From: Janthinobacterium lividum
Lineage (GTDB): Bacteria > Pseudomonadota > Gammaproteobacteria > Burkholderiales > Burkholderiaceae_D
Direction of reading: 5' to 3'
Assembly: GCF_023509035.1 (NCBI RefSeq)
Contig: NZ_CP075583.1
Span: 5,766,001-5,830,000 of the forward strand
DNA length: 64,000 nucleotides
Positions 9,219-19,596 of this stretch are shown here, in pieces. The translations under genes were made by a program, and so were the position numbers. The notes under the pieces are model-generated. The model was given only the letters and a program-made list of their open reading frames with translations. It was not told the DNA's origin and searched no databases. Every line of letters begins with the position of its first letter. Position 1 is the stretch's first letter.

Positions 9219-11600
9219 TCATCCTTCCAGCAGCCGCGCGGCCACCTGTTGCGGGGTGAGGCCCGTATTGGCGGCGGCCAGCTGCCGCTCGCGCTGCAGA
9301 TTGCGTTCCAGCTGCTGCTGGCCCGGCCGGTACTGTTTCGGCCAAGTTGCGCCTGCCCCGGCGCCGCTGTAACCGATGCGCGCCATTTCCGTCAGGGTCC
9401 AGGCCGGGTTGGCCAGGTGCGGGCGGCCCACGGCGCACAGGTCGGCGCGCCCGGCAGCGATGATGCTATTGGCGTGGTCGGCTTCAAAAATCGAGCCGAC
9501 GGCCATGCTGGCAATGCCGGCTTCATTGCGCACGCGGTCGGCGAACGGCGCCTGGAACATGCGCCCATATACGGGCTGTTCCAGCTTGCTGACCTGGCCC
9601 GAGGAACAATCGATCAGGTCGGCGCCCGCCTGCTTGAACAGGCGCGCGATGACGACCGCATCGTCGGGCGTGATGCCGCCTTCGACCCAGTCGTGGGCCG
9701 AGATGCGCACGCTCATGGGCTTATCTTGCGGCCAGGCGGCGCGCATGGCGCGGAACACGCGCAAGGGATAGCGGCAGCGTTTTTCCAGGCTGCCGCCATA
9801 CTCGTCCGTGCGGCGGTTGGTCAGCGGCGAGATAAAACTCGACAACAGATAGCCGTGCGCGCAATGCAGTTCCAGCCAGTCGAAGCCGGCGACGGCCGCA
9901 GCCAGGGTGGCGCGCACGAAGTCCTGCTCGATGCGCGCCAGGTCGGCCTCCGTGGCCGCACGCGCTGTTTGCGATACGCCGGCCAGGTACTGCTGTTCCG
10001 AGGCCGCCAGCAGCGGCCAGTTGCCCTCCCTGAGCGGCAGGTCGATGCCGTCCCACATGGGCCGCGTCGAGCCTTTCGGCCCCGCGTGACCCAGTTGCAG
10101 GGCAATCTTCGCATCGCTGTTGGCATGCACGAAATCGACAATGCGGCGCCAGGCCTGCGTATGCGCTTCGCTGTACATGCCGGGGCAGGCGGGCGTGATG
10201 CGCGCATCGGCCGATACGCAGGTCATCTCGGCAAACACGAGACCCGCGCCGCCCATGGCGCGCGCGCCCAGGTGCATCAGATGGTAGTCGCCCGCCACGC
10301 CATCGACGGCGCTGTACTGCGCCATCGGCGAGACGGCGATGCGGTTTTTCAGCAGCACGCCGCGCAGGCGAAACGGCGTGAGCATGGGCGGCAGGGCCTC
10401 GTCCCGCATCGCGACGCCAGCCTGCTCGCCCGCGCGCCGCGCCAGCCATTGTTCATAGTCGGCCACATACGCGGGGTCGCGCAGGCGCAGGTTTTCATGC
10501 GAAATGCGCTGGCTGCGCGTGAGCATGGAATAGGCGAACTGCGGCGCCTCCATGGCGCTGTAGCGCTCGACGTTTTCAAACCATTCCATGGAATTGCGCG
10601 CCGCGCTCTGGATTTTCAGCACCTCGATGGCGCGCAGCTGCTGGTAGGCGCCCAGCGCAGCATCGGTATCGGCATGCTGGCCGAAGCAGCGCGCCAGCTC
10701 GATGGCGTCTTCCAGCGCCAGCTTGGTGCCCGAGCCGATCGAGTAATGCGCCGTGTGGGCAGCGTCGCCCATCAGCACGACGGGCACGCCATCCTGCTGA
10801 TGCACCCATTGCCGGCAGACGATGCGCGGGAAGGTGATCCACTGCGCCGAGCCGCGCAAGTGCGGCGAATTGCTCAGCAAACCATGGCCATCGAGCTCCT
10901 TGGCGAACAGGGCTTCGCAAAAGGCGATGCCCGCTTCCTGGCTCATGGCATCCAAGCCCGCCGCGCGCCACACGTGTTCGGGCGTTTCGACGATGAAGGT
11001 CGAGGTCTCGCCGTCATACTGGTAGATATGCGCCTGAAACCAGCCGTGTGGCGTCTGGCGAAAGGCAAACGTGAAGGCCTCGAATTTCTTGCGCGTGCCC
11101 AGCCAGACGAAGCGGCAATGGCGCTGGTCGACCTCGGGCTGGTAGCTGGCCGCATAGCGCGTGCGGATGCGGCTGTTCAAGCCGTCGCTGGCGATCACCA
11201 GATCGGCGCCGTACTGGCGCGCGATGGCCTGGTCGTCCTGCACTTCCGTCTCGAATACCAGCTCCACGCCAAGTTCCTCGCAGCGCGCCTGCAGGATGTT
11301 GAGCAGGCGCTTGCGGCCGATGCCGCAAAAGCCATGGCCGCCGGAACGCACGGTCTCGCCCTTGAAGTGGATTTCGATATCGTCCCAGTGGTTGAACGCC
11401 TGCAGGATGGCGCGCGCCGTCGGCTCGTCCGCGTTGGCCAGGTTGCCCAGGGTCTGGTCGGAAAACACCACGCCCCAGCCAAACGTGTCGTACGGGCGAT
11501 TGCGCTCGATGACGGTGATGCGGTGCGCGGGGTTCTGCTTTTTCATGAGCAGGCTGAAATACAGGCCGGCGGGACCGCCGCCGATGCAGACAATATTCAT
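9219..11600 (-). CDS. 2-aminobenzoyl-CoA monooxygenase/reductase-type fusion (FAD hydroxylase + old yellow enzyme)
   Basis: 793 residues in two enzymes. Residues 1-395 are a salicylate-hydroxylase-type FAD monooxygenase: GGGPAG at 8-13, a DG motif ([12 protein letters not shown]) and [17 protein letters not shown] binding the FAD. Residues from about 405 are an old-yellow-enzyme barrel: [50 protein letters not shown] and VGRPHLANP. This fusion is known from 2-aminobenzoyl-CoA monooxygenase/reductase, which hydroxylates and then reduces the ring, and from salicylyl-CoA 5-hydroxylase. The partner ligase and beta-oxidation genes favour 2-aminobenzoyl-CoA. Its start overlaps the ligase stop (ATGA). 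Cytosolic, uses NAD(P)H and O2. Confidence 0.87.
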   Translation of the reverse strand: MNIVCIGGGPAGLYFSLLMKKQNPAHRITVIERNRPYDTFGWGVVFSDQTLGNLANADEPTARAILQAFNHWDDIEIHFKGETVRSGGHGFCGIGRKRLLNILQARCEELGVELVFETEVQDDQAIARQYGADLVIASDGLNSRIRTRYAASYQPEVDQRHCRFVWLGTRKKFEAFTFAFRQTPHGWFQAHIYQYDGETSTFIVETPEHVWRAAGLDAMSQEAGIAFCEALFAKELDGHGLLSNSPHLRGSAQWITFPRIVCRQWVHQQDGVPVVLMGDAAHTAHYSIGSGTKLALEDAIELARCFGQHADTDAALGAYQQLRAIEVLKIQSAARNSMEWFENVERYSAMEAPQFAYSMLTRSQRISHENLRLRDPAYVADYEQWLARRAGEQAGVAMRDEALPPMLTPFRLRGVLLKNRIAVSPMAQYSAVDGVAGDYHLMHLGARAMGGAGLVFAEMTCVSADARITPACPGMYSEAHTQAWRRIVDFVHANSDAKIALQLGHAGPKGSTRPMWDGIDLPLREGNWPLLAASEQQYLAGVSQTARAATEADLARIEQDFVRATLAAAVAGFDWLELHCAHGYLLSSFISPLTNRRTDEYGGSLEKRCRYPLRVFRAMRAAWPQDKPMSVRISAHDWVEGGITPDDAVVIARLFKQAGADLIDCSSGQVSKLEQPVYGRMFQAPFADRVRNEAGIASMAVGSIFEADHANSIIAAGRADLCAVGRPHLANPAWTLTEMARIGYSGAGAGATWPKQYRPGQQQLERNLQRERQLAAANTGLTPQQVAARLLEG

Positions 11601-13216
11601 GGAGTATCCGTGCGAAGTTTGAAGCGCTGCAGCTTGCCCGTTTCCGTGCGCGGCAGGAAAGGCAGGAAGCGGATGGCGCGCGGGTATTTATACGGGGCGA
11701 TCTGCTGGCGCACGAAGTCCTGCAGTTCGGCCGCCAGCAGGTCGCTGGGCTGGAATCCGTCCTTCAGCACCACGTGCGCCTCGACGATCTGGCCACGTTC
11801 GGCATCGGCGCGCCCGACCACGCCACATTCGGCCACGGCCGGATGACGCAGCAACGCCTCTTCCACTTCCGGGCCGGCGATGTTGTAGCCGGCCGAGACG
11901 ATCATGTCATCGCTGCGCGAGCAGTAATAGAAATAGCCATCCGCATCCATCTCGAAGGTGTCGCCCGTCAGGTTCCAGCCGTTCTGCACATACTCGCGCT
12001 GGCGCGGGTCGGACAGGTAACGGCAACCGGTGGGACCTTTCACAGCCAGGCGGCCCGTCACGCCGGGCGGCTGCGGCACGCCGGCGTCATCGACGATGCA
12101 CGCCTGGTAGCCGGGAATGGCCTTGCCGATGGCACCGCGGCGGATGCCCTCGCCCGTGGCGGAAATGAAGATGTGCAGCATTTCGGTAGCGCCGATGCCG
12201 TCCGTCATGGCCAGTCCCGTCGCCGCCTGCCAGGCGTCGCGCGTGGCCAGCGGCAGCGCCTCGCCGGCCGACACGGACAGGCGCAGGCTGCGCACGTCGT
12301 GGCTGGCAGCCAGAGGCGCCATCTGGCGGTAAAAGGTGGGCGCCGTGAAGCAGATGGTGGCTTGATAGGCGCCGATGGCGCACAGCAAGGCGTCGGGCGT
12401 GAGTTTTTCCAGCAGTACGGTAGCGGCGCCGAAGCGCAGGGGAAACAACAGCAGGCCACCCAGGCCGAAGGTGAACGCCAGCGGCGGCGTGCCGATAAAG
12501 ATATCGTCGGCGCGCACCTGCAGCATGGAGCGGGGGAAGCAGTCGCAGATGGCCAGCAGGTCGCGGTGCATGTGCATGGTGCCTTTGGGGACGCCCGTCG
12601 TACCCGAGGTAAAGCTGATCAGGCAGACGTCGTCGGCCGCCGTGTCGCATGCGGCAAAGGGTGCATCGTGGGCGGCCATGCGCTGTTCCAGTTCGGCGCC
12701 ATCGGCGCCAAAGCACAGCATGGCGGGCAAGCCGGACACCCCATCGAGCTCCCCGCGCAAGCCCTGCGCGCACAGCACGGCGTTCACTTCCGCCTTGGCC
12801 AGGATGGTGGACAATTCGCGCGCGCGCAGCAGCGGCATGGTGGGCACGGCGATGCAGCCGGCTTTCAGCACGGCCAGCAGGCAGGCCGCCATCATCGGGG
12901 TATTCGCGCCGCGCAGCAGCACGCGGTTGCCGGGGATCAGGCGCAGGTCGCTGCACAGCACGTGGGCGATGCGGTCGACTTGTCGCGCCAGCTCGGCGTA
13001 AGTCCAGCGCTGGCCATCGGCAAGGATGGCGGTGCGCCCGCCGCCACCGCTGGCCACGGCCGCATCAAGCAGCGCGGCGACGCAATTGAGACGCGGCGGA
13101 TACTGCAGCTCGGGTAAATCAAGGCACAGCTGCGGCCAGAGTGCGCGCGGCGGCAAATGCGTGCGCGCAAAATTGTCCTGGGGAGATGCGGTGGTAGGCG
13201 AAGGGTCGCTGCTCAT
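11597..13216 (-). CDS. 2-aminobenzoate (anthranilate)-CoA ligase, first gene of the operon
   Basis: 539 residues of the benzoate-CoA-ligase branch of AMP-forming acyl-CoA synthetases. The P-loop-like motif [14 protein letters not shown] lies near residue 205; [13 protein letters not shown], the hinge [21 protein letters not shown] and the C-terminal catalytic Lys region [13 protein letters not shown] follow. It activates anthranilate to the CoA thioester with ATP and opens the pathway encoded downstream. The ATG at 13216 is chosen because AGGA lies 5 bp before it; the ATG two codons upstream abuts that site and a TTG further up lacks one. It overlaps the next gene by 4 bp. Benzoate or salicylate cannot be excluded as substrates from sequence alone. 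Confidence 0.86.
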   Translation of the reverse strand: MSSDPSPTTASPQDNFARTHLPPRALWPQLCLDLPELQYPPRLNCVAALLDAAVASGGGGRTAILADGQRWTYAELARQVDRIAHVLCSDLRLIPGNRVLLRGANTPMMAACLLAVLKAGCIAVPTMPLLRARELSTILAKAEVNAVLCAQGLRGELDGVSGLPAMLCFGADGAELEQRMAAHDAPFAACDTAADDVCLISFTSGTTGVPKGTMHMHRDLLAICDCFPRSMLQVRADDIFIGTPPLAFTFGLGGLLLFPLRFGAATVLLEKLTPDALLCAIGAYQATICFTAPTFYRQMAPLAASHDVRSLRLSVSAGEALPLATRDAWQAATGLAMTDGIGATEMLHIFISATGEGIRRGAIGKAIPGYQACIVDDAGVPQPPGVTGRLAVKGPTGCRYLSDPRQREYVQNGWNLTGDTFEMDADGYFYYCSRSDDMIVSAGYNIAGPEVEEALLRHPAVAECGVVGRADAERGQIVEAHVVLKDGFQPSDLLAAELQDFVRQQIAPYKYPRAIRFLPFLPRTETGKLQRFKLRTDTP

Positions 13217-13262
13217 GCTCATCCTGGCTGGTGACGGGCGCGTGCACAAGGCCCGGAAGCAG

Positions 13263-13282
13263 ATACTTTAAACCTAAAGTAT
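13263..13282. promoter_or_regulatory. Candidate MarR operator upstream of the anthranilate-CoA operon
   Basis: Perfect inverted repeat ATACTTTA-AACC-TAAAGTAT, centred 56 bp upstream of the ligase start. On the minus strand it overlaps a possible promoter (TTGCTG, 17 bp, TAAAGT), so bound protein would block polymerase. Size and symmetry fit MarR-family sites, and a MarR gene is inside the operon. Confidence 0.65.
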
Positions 13283-13309
13283 TTTTCCAGCAAGCGAAAA
13301 ACAGCAGAT

Positions 13310-14020
13310 TCAGTCAGGGTCGTTCTGTTGCCGCAGCAGCCGCGCCTGCTGCGCCACGCTGCGCGCCAGCGCGGCCAGGGCCGTTTGCATCTCCTCGCCA
13401 TCGAGTACCGCTGCCTGCAGCAGGGCCATCATGCCAGCTTCCGCGCCATGTAAACCGAGGGTGCGGCAACCGAGGTGCAGCCGTTCGAGCTGCTGGCGCG
13501 CCTGGGCCGGTTCGCCGCGCGCCAGCAAGGCGTCGACCTGTTCGCTGGCGGCGACTATCTGGCCCTGGAAGCCCGTCAGATACGCCTGCAGGCGTTCGCT
13601 GTCGATACCCAGCCGCTGCAGCGTGTCGCACGGCGCCTCGGCCGGCAAGGCCGAGACGTCGAAACAGGCGTCGATATGCTGGCGCACCTGCTCCGGCTGG
13701 AAGGGCTTGACGATGTAGCCGGCAGCACCGGCCTGCACGGCGTCACGCACCGTGTCCTGGTCATTGGCCGACGATACCAATATTAGCGGCATGGCATCGA
13801 GCGCGCTGTCGGCGCGGATTTTCTGCAGCAGCTCCATGCCGGACAGGCGTGGCATGCGCAAGTCGCAAAAGCACAGCGAAGGGCGCAAACCACCTTCGAG
13901 CTGCTCCCACGCTGCCGCGCCATCCTCGGCTTCCACGATATCGTGCACGCCGCAGCTGTCGATCAGATGCATCAATACCATGCGCGACACGACATCATCG
14001 TCGACCACCAGTACTTTCAT
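13310..14020 (-). CDS. Response regulator with a degenerate Hpt-like C-terminal domain
   Basis: 236 residues. Residues 1-120 are a CheY-like receiver: acidic pocket VDDD, phosphoacceptor Asp in CFCDLRMPRLSG, Thr/Ser switch LVSSAND and Lys in IVKPF. Residues about 135-236 are helical and resemble an Hpt bundle (QIVAASEQVDALLARGEPAQARQ), but the usual His-x-x-Lys-Gly is replaced by LGCRTLG, so it should not be phosphorylated on His. There is no DNA-binding domain, so it probably acts by protein contact. The gene lies 85 bp downstream of the hybrid kinase, its likely partner. Start chosen at ATG 14020 because GGAG is 6 bp upstream; an ATG four codons earlier lacks a site. Confidence 0.8.
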   Translation of the reverse strand: MKVLVVDDDVVSRMVLMHLIDSCGVHDIVEAEDGAAAWEQLEGGLRPSLCFCDLRMPRLSGMELLQKIRADSALDAMPLILVSSANDQDTVRDAVQAGAAGYIVKPFQPEQVRQHIDACFDVSALPAEAPCDTLQRLGIDSERLQAYLTGFQGQIVAASEQVDALLARGEPAQARQQLERLHLGCRTLGLHGAEAGMMALLQAAVLDGEEMQTALAALARSVAQQARLLRQQNDPD

Positions 14021-14105
14021 TGCTTTCTCCATTGCCGGCAGCGTCAGGGGCCTGGCCGTATACTACCCAGTTTTGCCGCGCGCTCGATGGCCGGCATTGC
14101 CTATT

Positions 14106-17100
14106 TTACATCGTCTCATCCGAAACGGCTATTTGCGCCAGCAGTGCGCGCAATTGCGGCAAATGCAGGGCCACCTGCGTCCAGCGGCCGCCGTCCGCCG
14201 CCTCTTCCATTTCCGTGCACAGCATGTGCAGCTGCGTTTCATCGAGATAGGCGGCGCTGCCCTTCAAACCATGCAGCAGGCGCCCGGCGTTGTCCTTGTC
14301 CTGCGCCGCCAGGGCGGCATCGAGTTCACGCAGGCGCCCCTCCAGGTCGGCAACGAAAGCGACGCGGATGCGCCGTTGCAGTTCGCTGCTGCGGATGGAC
14401 GGGGAAGGCGTCGTGACGGGAGCTGACGGCGCGATGCCGAACAAGGCATCGAGTTCGGCCTGCCCCCTGCGGCGGCGCGCGGCGCGTCCAGCGGCATGCG
14501 CGGCAACATGAAACCGCGCTGCAGCTGGCGCTCGATGGCGCGCGCCAGCAAGCCATGCAGCGCCGCCTCGTCCACCGGTTTGCTGAGGAAATCATCCATG
14601 CCGACGCCAAGATAGCGACTGCGGTCTTCTTCGCTGGCATTCGCCGTCAGGGCCACGATCATCAGTTCCTGGTCGCGCACGGGCTGGTCGGGCCAGCCGC
14701 CTACGCGGATCAATCGCGTCGCCGTGGCGCCATCCATCTCCGGCATGCGCCCATCCATCAGGATCAGGTCATAGCGCGTATGCACGCAGGCCGCCACCGC
14801 CAGCACGCCGTTGGCGACCACGTCGACACGGTGGCCCAGTTCTTCGAGCATGACGCGGATGATGATCTGGTTGGTGGGGAAGTCTTCCGCGCACAGCACG
14901 CGCAACTGGTGGCTGTGCGGCGCCAGCGCCACCTGCGGCACCAGCGGCGGCGCCACACCATCGGCCAGCGGCAAGGTGAAGGCAAAGGTACTGCCCTGCC
15001 CCGGCGTGCTGGCCACCTCGATCTCGCCCTCCATCAGTTCGACCAGCTGGCGGCAGATGGCCAGGCCCAGTCCCGTGCCGCCGTAGCGCCGCGTAGTGCT
15101 GGCGTCGGCCTGCTCGAACTTCTGGAACAGGCGCGCCATGGCCTCCGCGTCGATGCCGATGCCGCTGTCACTGACCGTAAAGCGGATCAGGTTGACACGA
15201 TGTCCGCCGCTGCCGCTGGCCACGCCGGCCCGCTCGACGCACACGCTGACGCCACCGCGCTGGGTGAACTTGAAGGCATTGCCGACCAGGTTGACCAGCA
15301 CCTGGCGCAAGCGGGTCGGGTCGCCCACCACAAAGGGCGGCAGGTCCGGCGCGAAATCGATGGAGAAACCGATGCTGCGCGCGGCCGCCTGCTCCTCGAA
15401 CAGACTGACGACCGTCTCGATGGCCGCACCGAGCGCGAAATCGATGTTTTCGATACTCAGCTTGCCCGCCTCGATCTTGGAAAAATCGAGCAAGTCATTG
15501 ATGATCACCAGCAGCGACTGGGCATTGGCCTGGCCGCGCAGGATCTGCTCGCGCGTGGCGTCGTGCAGCTGCCCGTCGCGCAGGGCAAAGCCCAGCATGC
15601 CGATCACGCCGGCCAGCGGCGTGCGCATCTCGTGGCTCATGTTGGCCAAAAATTCCGACTTCTGGCGCGTCGCGTCCTCGGCCTTGCGCTTGGCCTGGCG
15701 CAGGCTTTCCTCGTTCTTCGTCAGGCTGCTGTTGACTTGCGCCAGCTTTTCCGACTGGGCCAGCACTTCGATTTCCTTGCTCTGCAACTCGGCCGTGCGT
15801 TCGCTGACCTGCTTTTCCAGTTCATTCTGCTGATGCCGCAGCGCGCGCACGCGCTGGCGGTACGCGCCATACACGACACCCAGCAACAGCGCCGCCATCA
15901 GGGTGCGGAACCACCAGGTTTTCCAGAACGGCGGCAAGATCGTGATGGACAGGGTGGCGCCGCTCTCGTTCCACACGCCGTCCTTGTTGGCCGCCTTGAC
16001 GCGAAACACGTAGTTGCCGGCATCGAGGTTGGTGTAGGTGGCAAAACGCCGGCCCGCATCCGTCATGACCCAGTCCTGGTCGAAGCCCTCGAGCCGGTAG
16101 GCGAACATATTGCGCTGGGGCGCGGCGAAATGCAGGGCTGCGAATTCCAGCGAAAAGACGCTTTCGCGGCTGGTCAGCACCAGCTTGCGCGTATGGTCGA
16201 TGGCCGTCCTGAGCACGTGCGCGAACTCGCCGCGGCCGATGGCCACCGGCTTGTTGAAGATCTGCAGCTCCGTGATGGCCACCAGCGGCGGCACGCGGTT
16301 GTCGTGGATATCTTGCGGCACAAACGCCGTCATGCCGTTAAAGCCGCCGAAATACATGGTCCCATCCGACGCGCGCAGGGCCGCGCCATCGAAGTACGAG
16401 CCTTCCACAGTGCCATCGGCGCTGTCGTAGTTGCGAAACAGGGCGCTGCGCATGTCGAGCCGCGTGATGCCGCTATTCGTGCTCAGCCACAGCTGCTCGT
16501 TGTCGTCGCCGAGGATGCTGGCGACGGCATCGTCGGCCATGCCATCCTTGCGCAGGAAGCGGCGGAAGCGGATCTCGCCCTTGGCGTCGATATCCATGCG
16601 GTTCAAGCCATTGGCCGTGCCCACCCACAGCACGCCGCGCTTGTCTTCGTGCAGGAAATGCACTTCGTCGTGGCTCAGGCTCTGCGGGTTTTGCGGATCG
16701 TGACGGAAATGGCGGAAGTGGCCGCTGGCGCGGTCGAGCAAGTCCAGGCCGTGGAAGGAGCCTATCCACAGCCGCCCCTTGCCGTCTTCCAGCACGGGCC
16801 GCACCATATTGTCGGACAGGCTGTTCGGGTTGGCCGGGTCGTGGCGGTAGGTGGTAAAGCCTTTGCCAACGGGGTCGAAGCGGTGCACGCCGCCCCGCGT
16901 CGAGACCCACAGCATGCCGCTGCGGTCGCTCACGATATTGCGGATGGTATCGCTGTTCGGGTCACCGGCGGCAAAGCGCATGGTGAAGAAGCGCCCCAGT
17001 GCCGGATCGAAGCGGTGCAAGCCCGTCGAACCGCCCACCCACAGGACGCCGTCCGGCGCCTTGTACAAGGTGGTGATCTGCTCGTCGCGCGACATGCCGG

Positions 17101-18334
17101 GCGAACTGCGCAGGTCGAACAGGCGCGAACTGCCGTCGCGCGTGTCGTACAGTTTCAAGCCGCCCTTGGTGGCCAGCCACAGCTTGCCATTGCCCGCGTC
17201 GGCCACGGCGCGCACTTTCTTGTCCGCCAGCGCGCCCACATCGCCGGGAGCGCGCGCCATGCGCGAAAAGCCGCCGCTACCCAGGTCGACCCGGCTCACG
17301 CCGTTGTACCAGGAGCCGACCCAGAAGGTGCCGGCGCGGTCGCGGTACAGCGACGACAGCTGGTTGTCGGCGACGCTGAATTTGTCGCCCGTCTGGTGGC
17401 GATACTGCAGGAAGGTATCGCTCCCGGGCAGCCAGCGGAACAGGCCATCGGCATTGCTGCCCAGCCAGACGGTGGCGTCGACATCCTGGTACAGGCTGGC
17501 GACGCGGATAGCGGAAAAGCCATGCTTCTCACCGAAACGCACGCGCGCCTGCGGCGGCTGGCCGGCGCCGCCCAGGCGCCAGCGCTCGGCGCCGGCCATG
17601 GTGCCTATCCACAGGTTCTGCTGACGGTCAATCAGCAGCGACTGGATCACGTTGTACTTCGAGCCGGGCGCCGTGTCGACGGCGAAATGCTCGAAACGCT
17701 CGCTGCCCGGCGCCAGCATGTCCAGGCCCGTTACCGTGCCTATCCACAGGCGCTGCTGCGCGTCCAGCGCCAGCGCCTTGATTTCATTGTCGCCCAGGCT
17801 GTGCGGATTACCCTCTTCATGGTGCCAGGTACGGAAAACGCCCGTGGCGGGGTCGAAATGCTGCAAGCCGTCCGAGGTGGCGATCCAGAAGCCGCGCGCG
17901 CCATCGTCGAGGATGGCGTGGATATGCCGGTTGCCGTTGCCGCGCTTGCTCTTTTCGGCAGGGACGTAATGGATGAAGGTCTGGCTGGCGGCGTCGAAGC
18001 GGTCCAGGCCATTGTCGGTACCGACCCACAACTGGCCCTGGCTATCGACATGCAGCTCGCCGACCCAGTTGTCGGCCAGGCTGGTCTTGTCGCCCTCGAT
18101 ATTCTTGTAGACGACCATGCGGTAGCCATCGTAGCGGCTCAGGCCAGACTGGCTGCCGAACCACATATAGCCCTGCCGGTCCTGGGCGATGGCCAGCACC
18201 GATTCCTGCGCCAGGCCCTGGTCGACGCTGAGCTGGTCGAAACGCAGGGTGGGCGCAGGCGCCGCGGCAGCTGGGCCGCCCAGCAGCAGAATTAACAGTA
18301 AGGCAACATCGCAAACACGTCGAAATACCCGCAC
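14106..18334 (-). CDS. Propeller-type hybrid sensor histidine kinase with receiver and Hpt domains (one apparent frameshift)
   Basis: About 1400 residues once one base is restored. Order: signal peptide, two seven-bladed periplasmic propellers made of repeats such as LWIGT..GLDRFD (about 25-680), a Y_Y_Y domain (YRLEGFDQDWV), a membrane span (LMAALLLGVVYGAY), a coiled coil, HisKA with NMSHEMRTPLAG, HATPase (NLVGNAFKFT, GTGLGLAI), receiver (LILMDGRMPEMDG) and Hpt with phosphoacceptor HGLKGSAAYL. The receiver frame ends in nonsense after 14467, while the Hpt lies in another frame; adding one G to the run of five at 14463-14467 joins them. A GTG start at 18334 has AGGA 5 bp upstream; a GTG at 18370 is the alternative. 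Probably signals with the adjacent response regulator. Confidence 0.8.
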
Positions 18335-18388
18335 AATCGTCCTGTCAAAAAAAACGCGAAAAACCCGCACGCCGCTCCAAGGGCCGTC

Positions 18389-19557
18389 TCAGGAACCAAA
18401 GAACGCCAGGACATCATCCTTGCGGGCTTGCGTATCGCGCTGTCCAAGACGGATCAGTTCGTTAGTATACGTCGATTCGAACAATAAATACGAGGCCAGG
18501 GCCGCGCGCGCGCTTCGGCCGCGCCGATACCCGACAGCATGGTGCGGATGGGGCGCGGCAAACTGCCGATATGCCGGCTGGCGATGGCGTCGAGCCGCTC
18601 GGACGGCGCGATGACCAGCAATTCCACCGGCCGCAAGGCCGTCTTGCCCAGCAACTCGGGCGGCAGCATCGACAGGGTCAGGTTGATGCGGTTCAGGCGC
18701 TCGATGTCGACGGCCAGGCCATCGAGGAAGATCGACGACAGCGCATGGCCGGCGATCTGCGCCAGGCTCGGGTAGCGCGCCGATTCGGCCGCGGCGGGCG
18801 CCGGTTCCGCCATGCGTCCCGCGCCCACCACCAGCACCTTGTTCGCGCCCAGGTGAATCGCCGGCGAGATCGGCGCCAGCTGGCGCATGGAACCGTCGCC
18901 GCAGTATTCACGCTGGCCGCCCACGTACAGGGGCACGGCAGGGAAGATAAAAGGGATGGCGGCCGAGGCGAGCAAGTGTTCGACGCCGATCTGGTCCGGC
19001 AGGGCCAGACGCTGCGTGCGCACCCACGGCGCGATATCCCCGGCCGTCTGGTAAAACGTCATGTGGCGGCTGCCCGAATACGACGACGCCGTCACGGCCA
19101 GCGCATGCAGCAAGCCGTCGGCCAGGGCCGCATCCAGGCGCGGCAGGTCGAGCATGCGGTGCAGCAGGCTGACCAGCGGCGTATTGTCGAGCAAGGAATT
19201 GGGCGGCGACGCATGCCACTGGCGCAGCAGCCAGCCAAACGACAGCAGCGACAGCCAGCGCGCGCCCGAGCGGATCACGCCCAGCGAATCGGCGCGGTAG
19301 ACTTGTTCGACCTGGATGTGCTGCCACACGTCGAGCAGCTTTTGCACGCCTTCGCCGAAGTTGTCCGCGCGGCAGGCCAGCGCCGTGGCGTTGATGGCGC
19401 CAGCCGAAGTGCCGCAGATGATGTCGAACGGATTGCGCGCCGGCGCCCAACCCGCTTCCCACAGAATCGCCGAAATCGCCTGCAGCACGCCCACCTGGTA
19501 GGCGGCACGGGCACCTCCTCCCGTGAGTATCAAGCCTGTTTTATTTTGCATTCCCAT
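18389..19557 (-). CDS. Patatin-like phospholipase (one apparent frameshift near the C terminus)
   Basis: About 389 residues when reconstructed. N terminus LTGGGARAAYQVGVLQ is the oxyanion-hole motif (GGGxR), the nucleophile Ser is in GTSAGAIN (about residue 50), and the Asp of the dyad is in CGDGSMRQLAP (DGS, consistent with the family DG[AG]). Predicted cytoplasmic serine lipase or acyl hydrolase. As read, the protein ends in an unrelated tail at 18454; dropping to the neighbouring frame at about 18502-18513 (GC repeat, one G missing) restores the family C terminus ALASYLLFESTYTNELIRLG and a stop at 18389. It lies 55 bp upstream of the preferred kinase start. Substrate unknown. Confidence 0.8.
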
Positions 19558-19596
19558 GCCGGCAGATTAGCAGGGTCTTGATACTTTGTGGAAATT

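Noticed and set aside
9219..11600. Salicylyl-CoA 5-hydroxylase as the function of the fusion protein
   Set aside because: The fusion alone would allow it, but the adjacent anthranilate-type ligase and the beta-oxidation set fit 2-aminobenzoyl-CoA better; kept as the alternative, not the call.
14264..14460. The kinase's own C-terminal Arg/Pro-rich tail as a real domain
   Set aside because: It is the Hpt region read in the wrong frame after the G5 run at 14463-14467.
18454..18510. Patatin ending at 18454
   Set aside because: Its last residues are unlike the family, whereas the neighbouring frame gives the expected C terminus and a stop at 18389.
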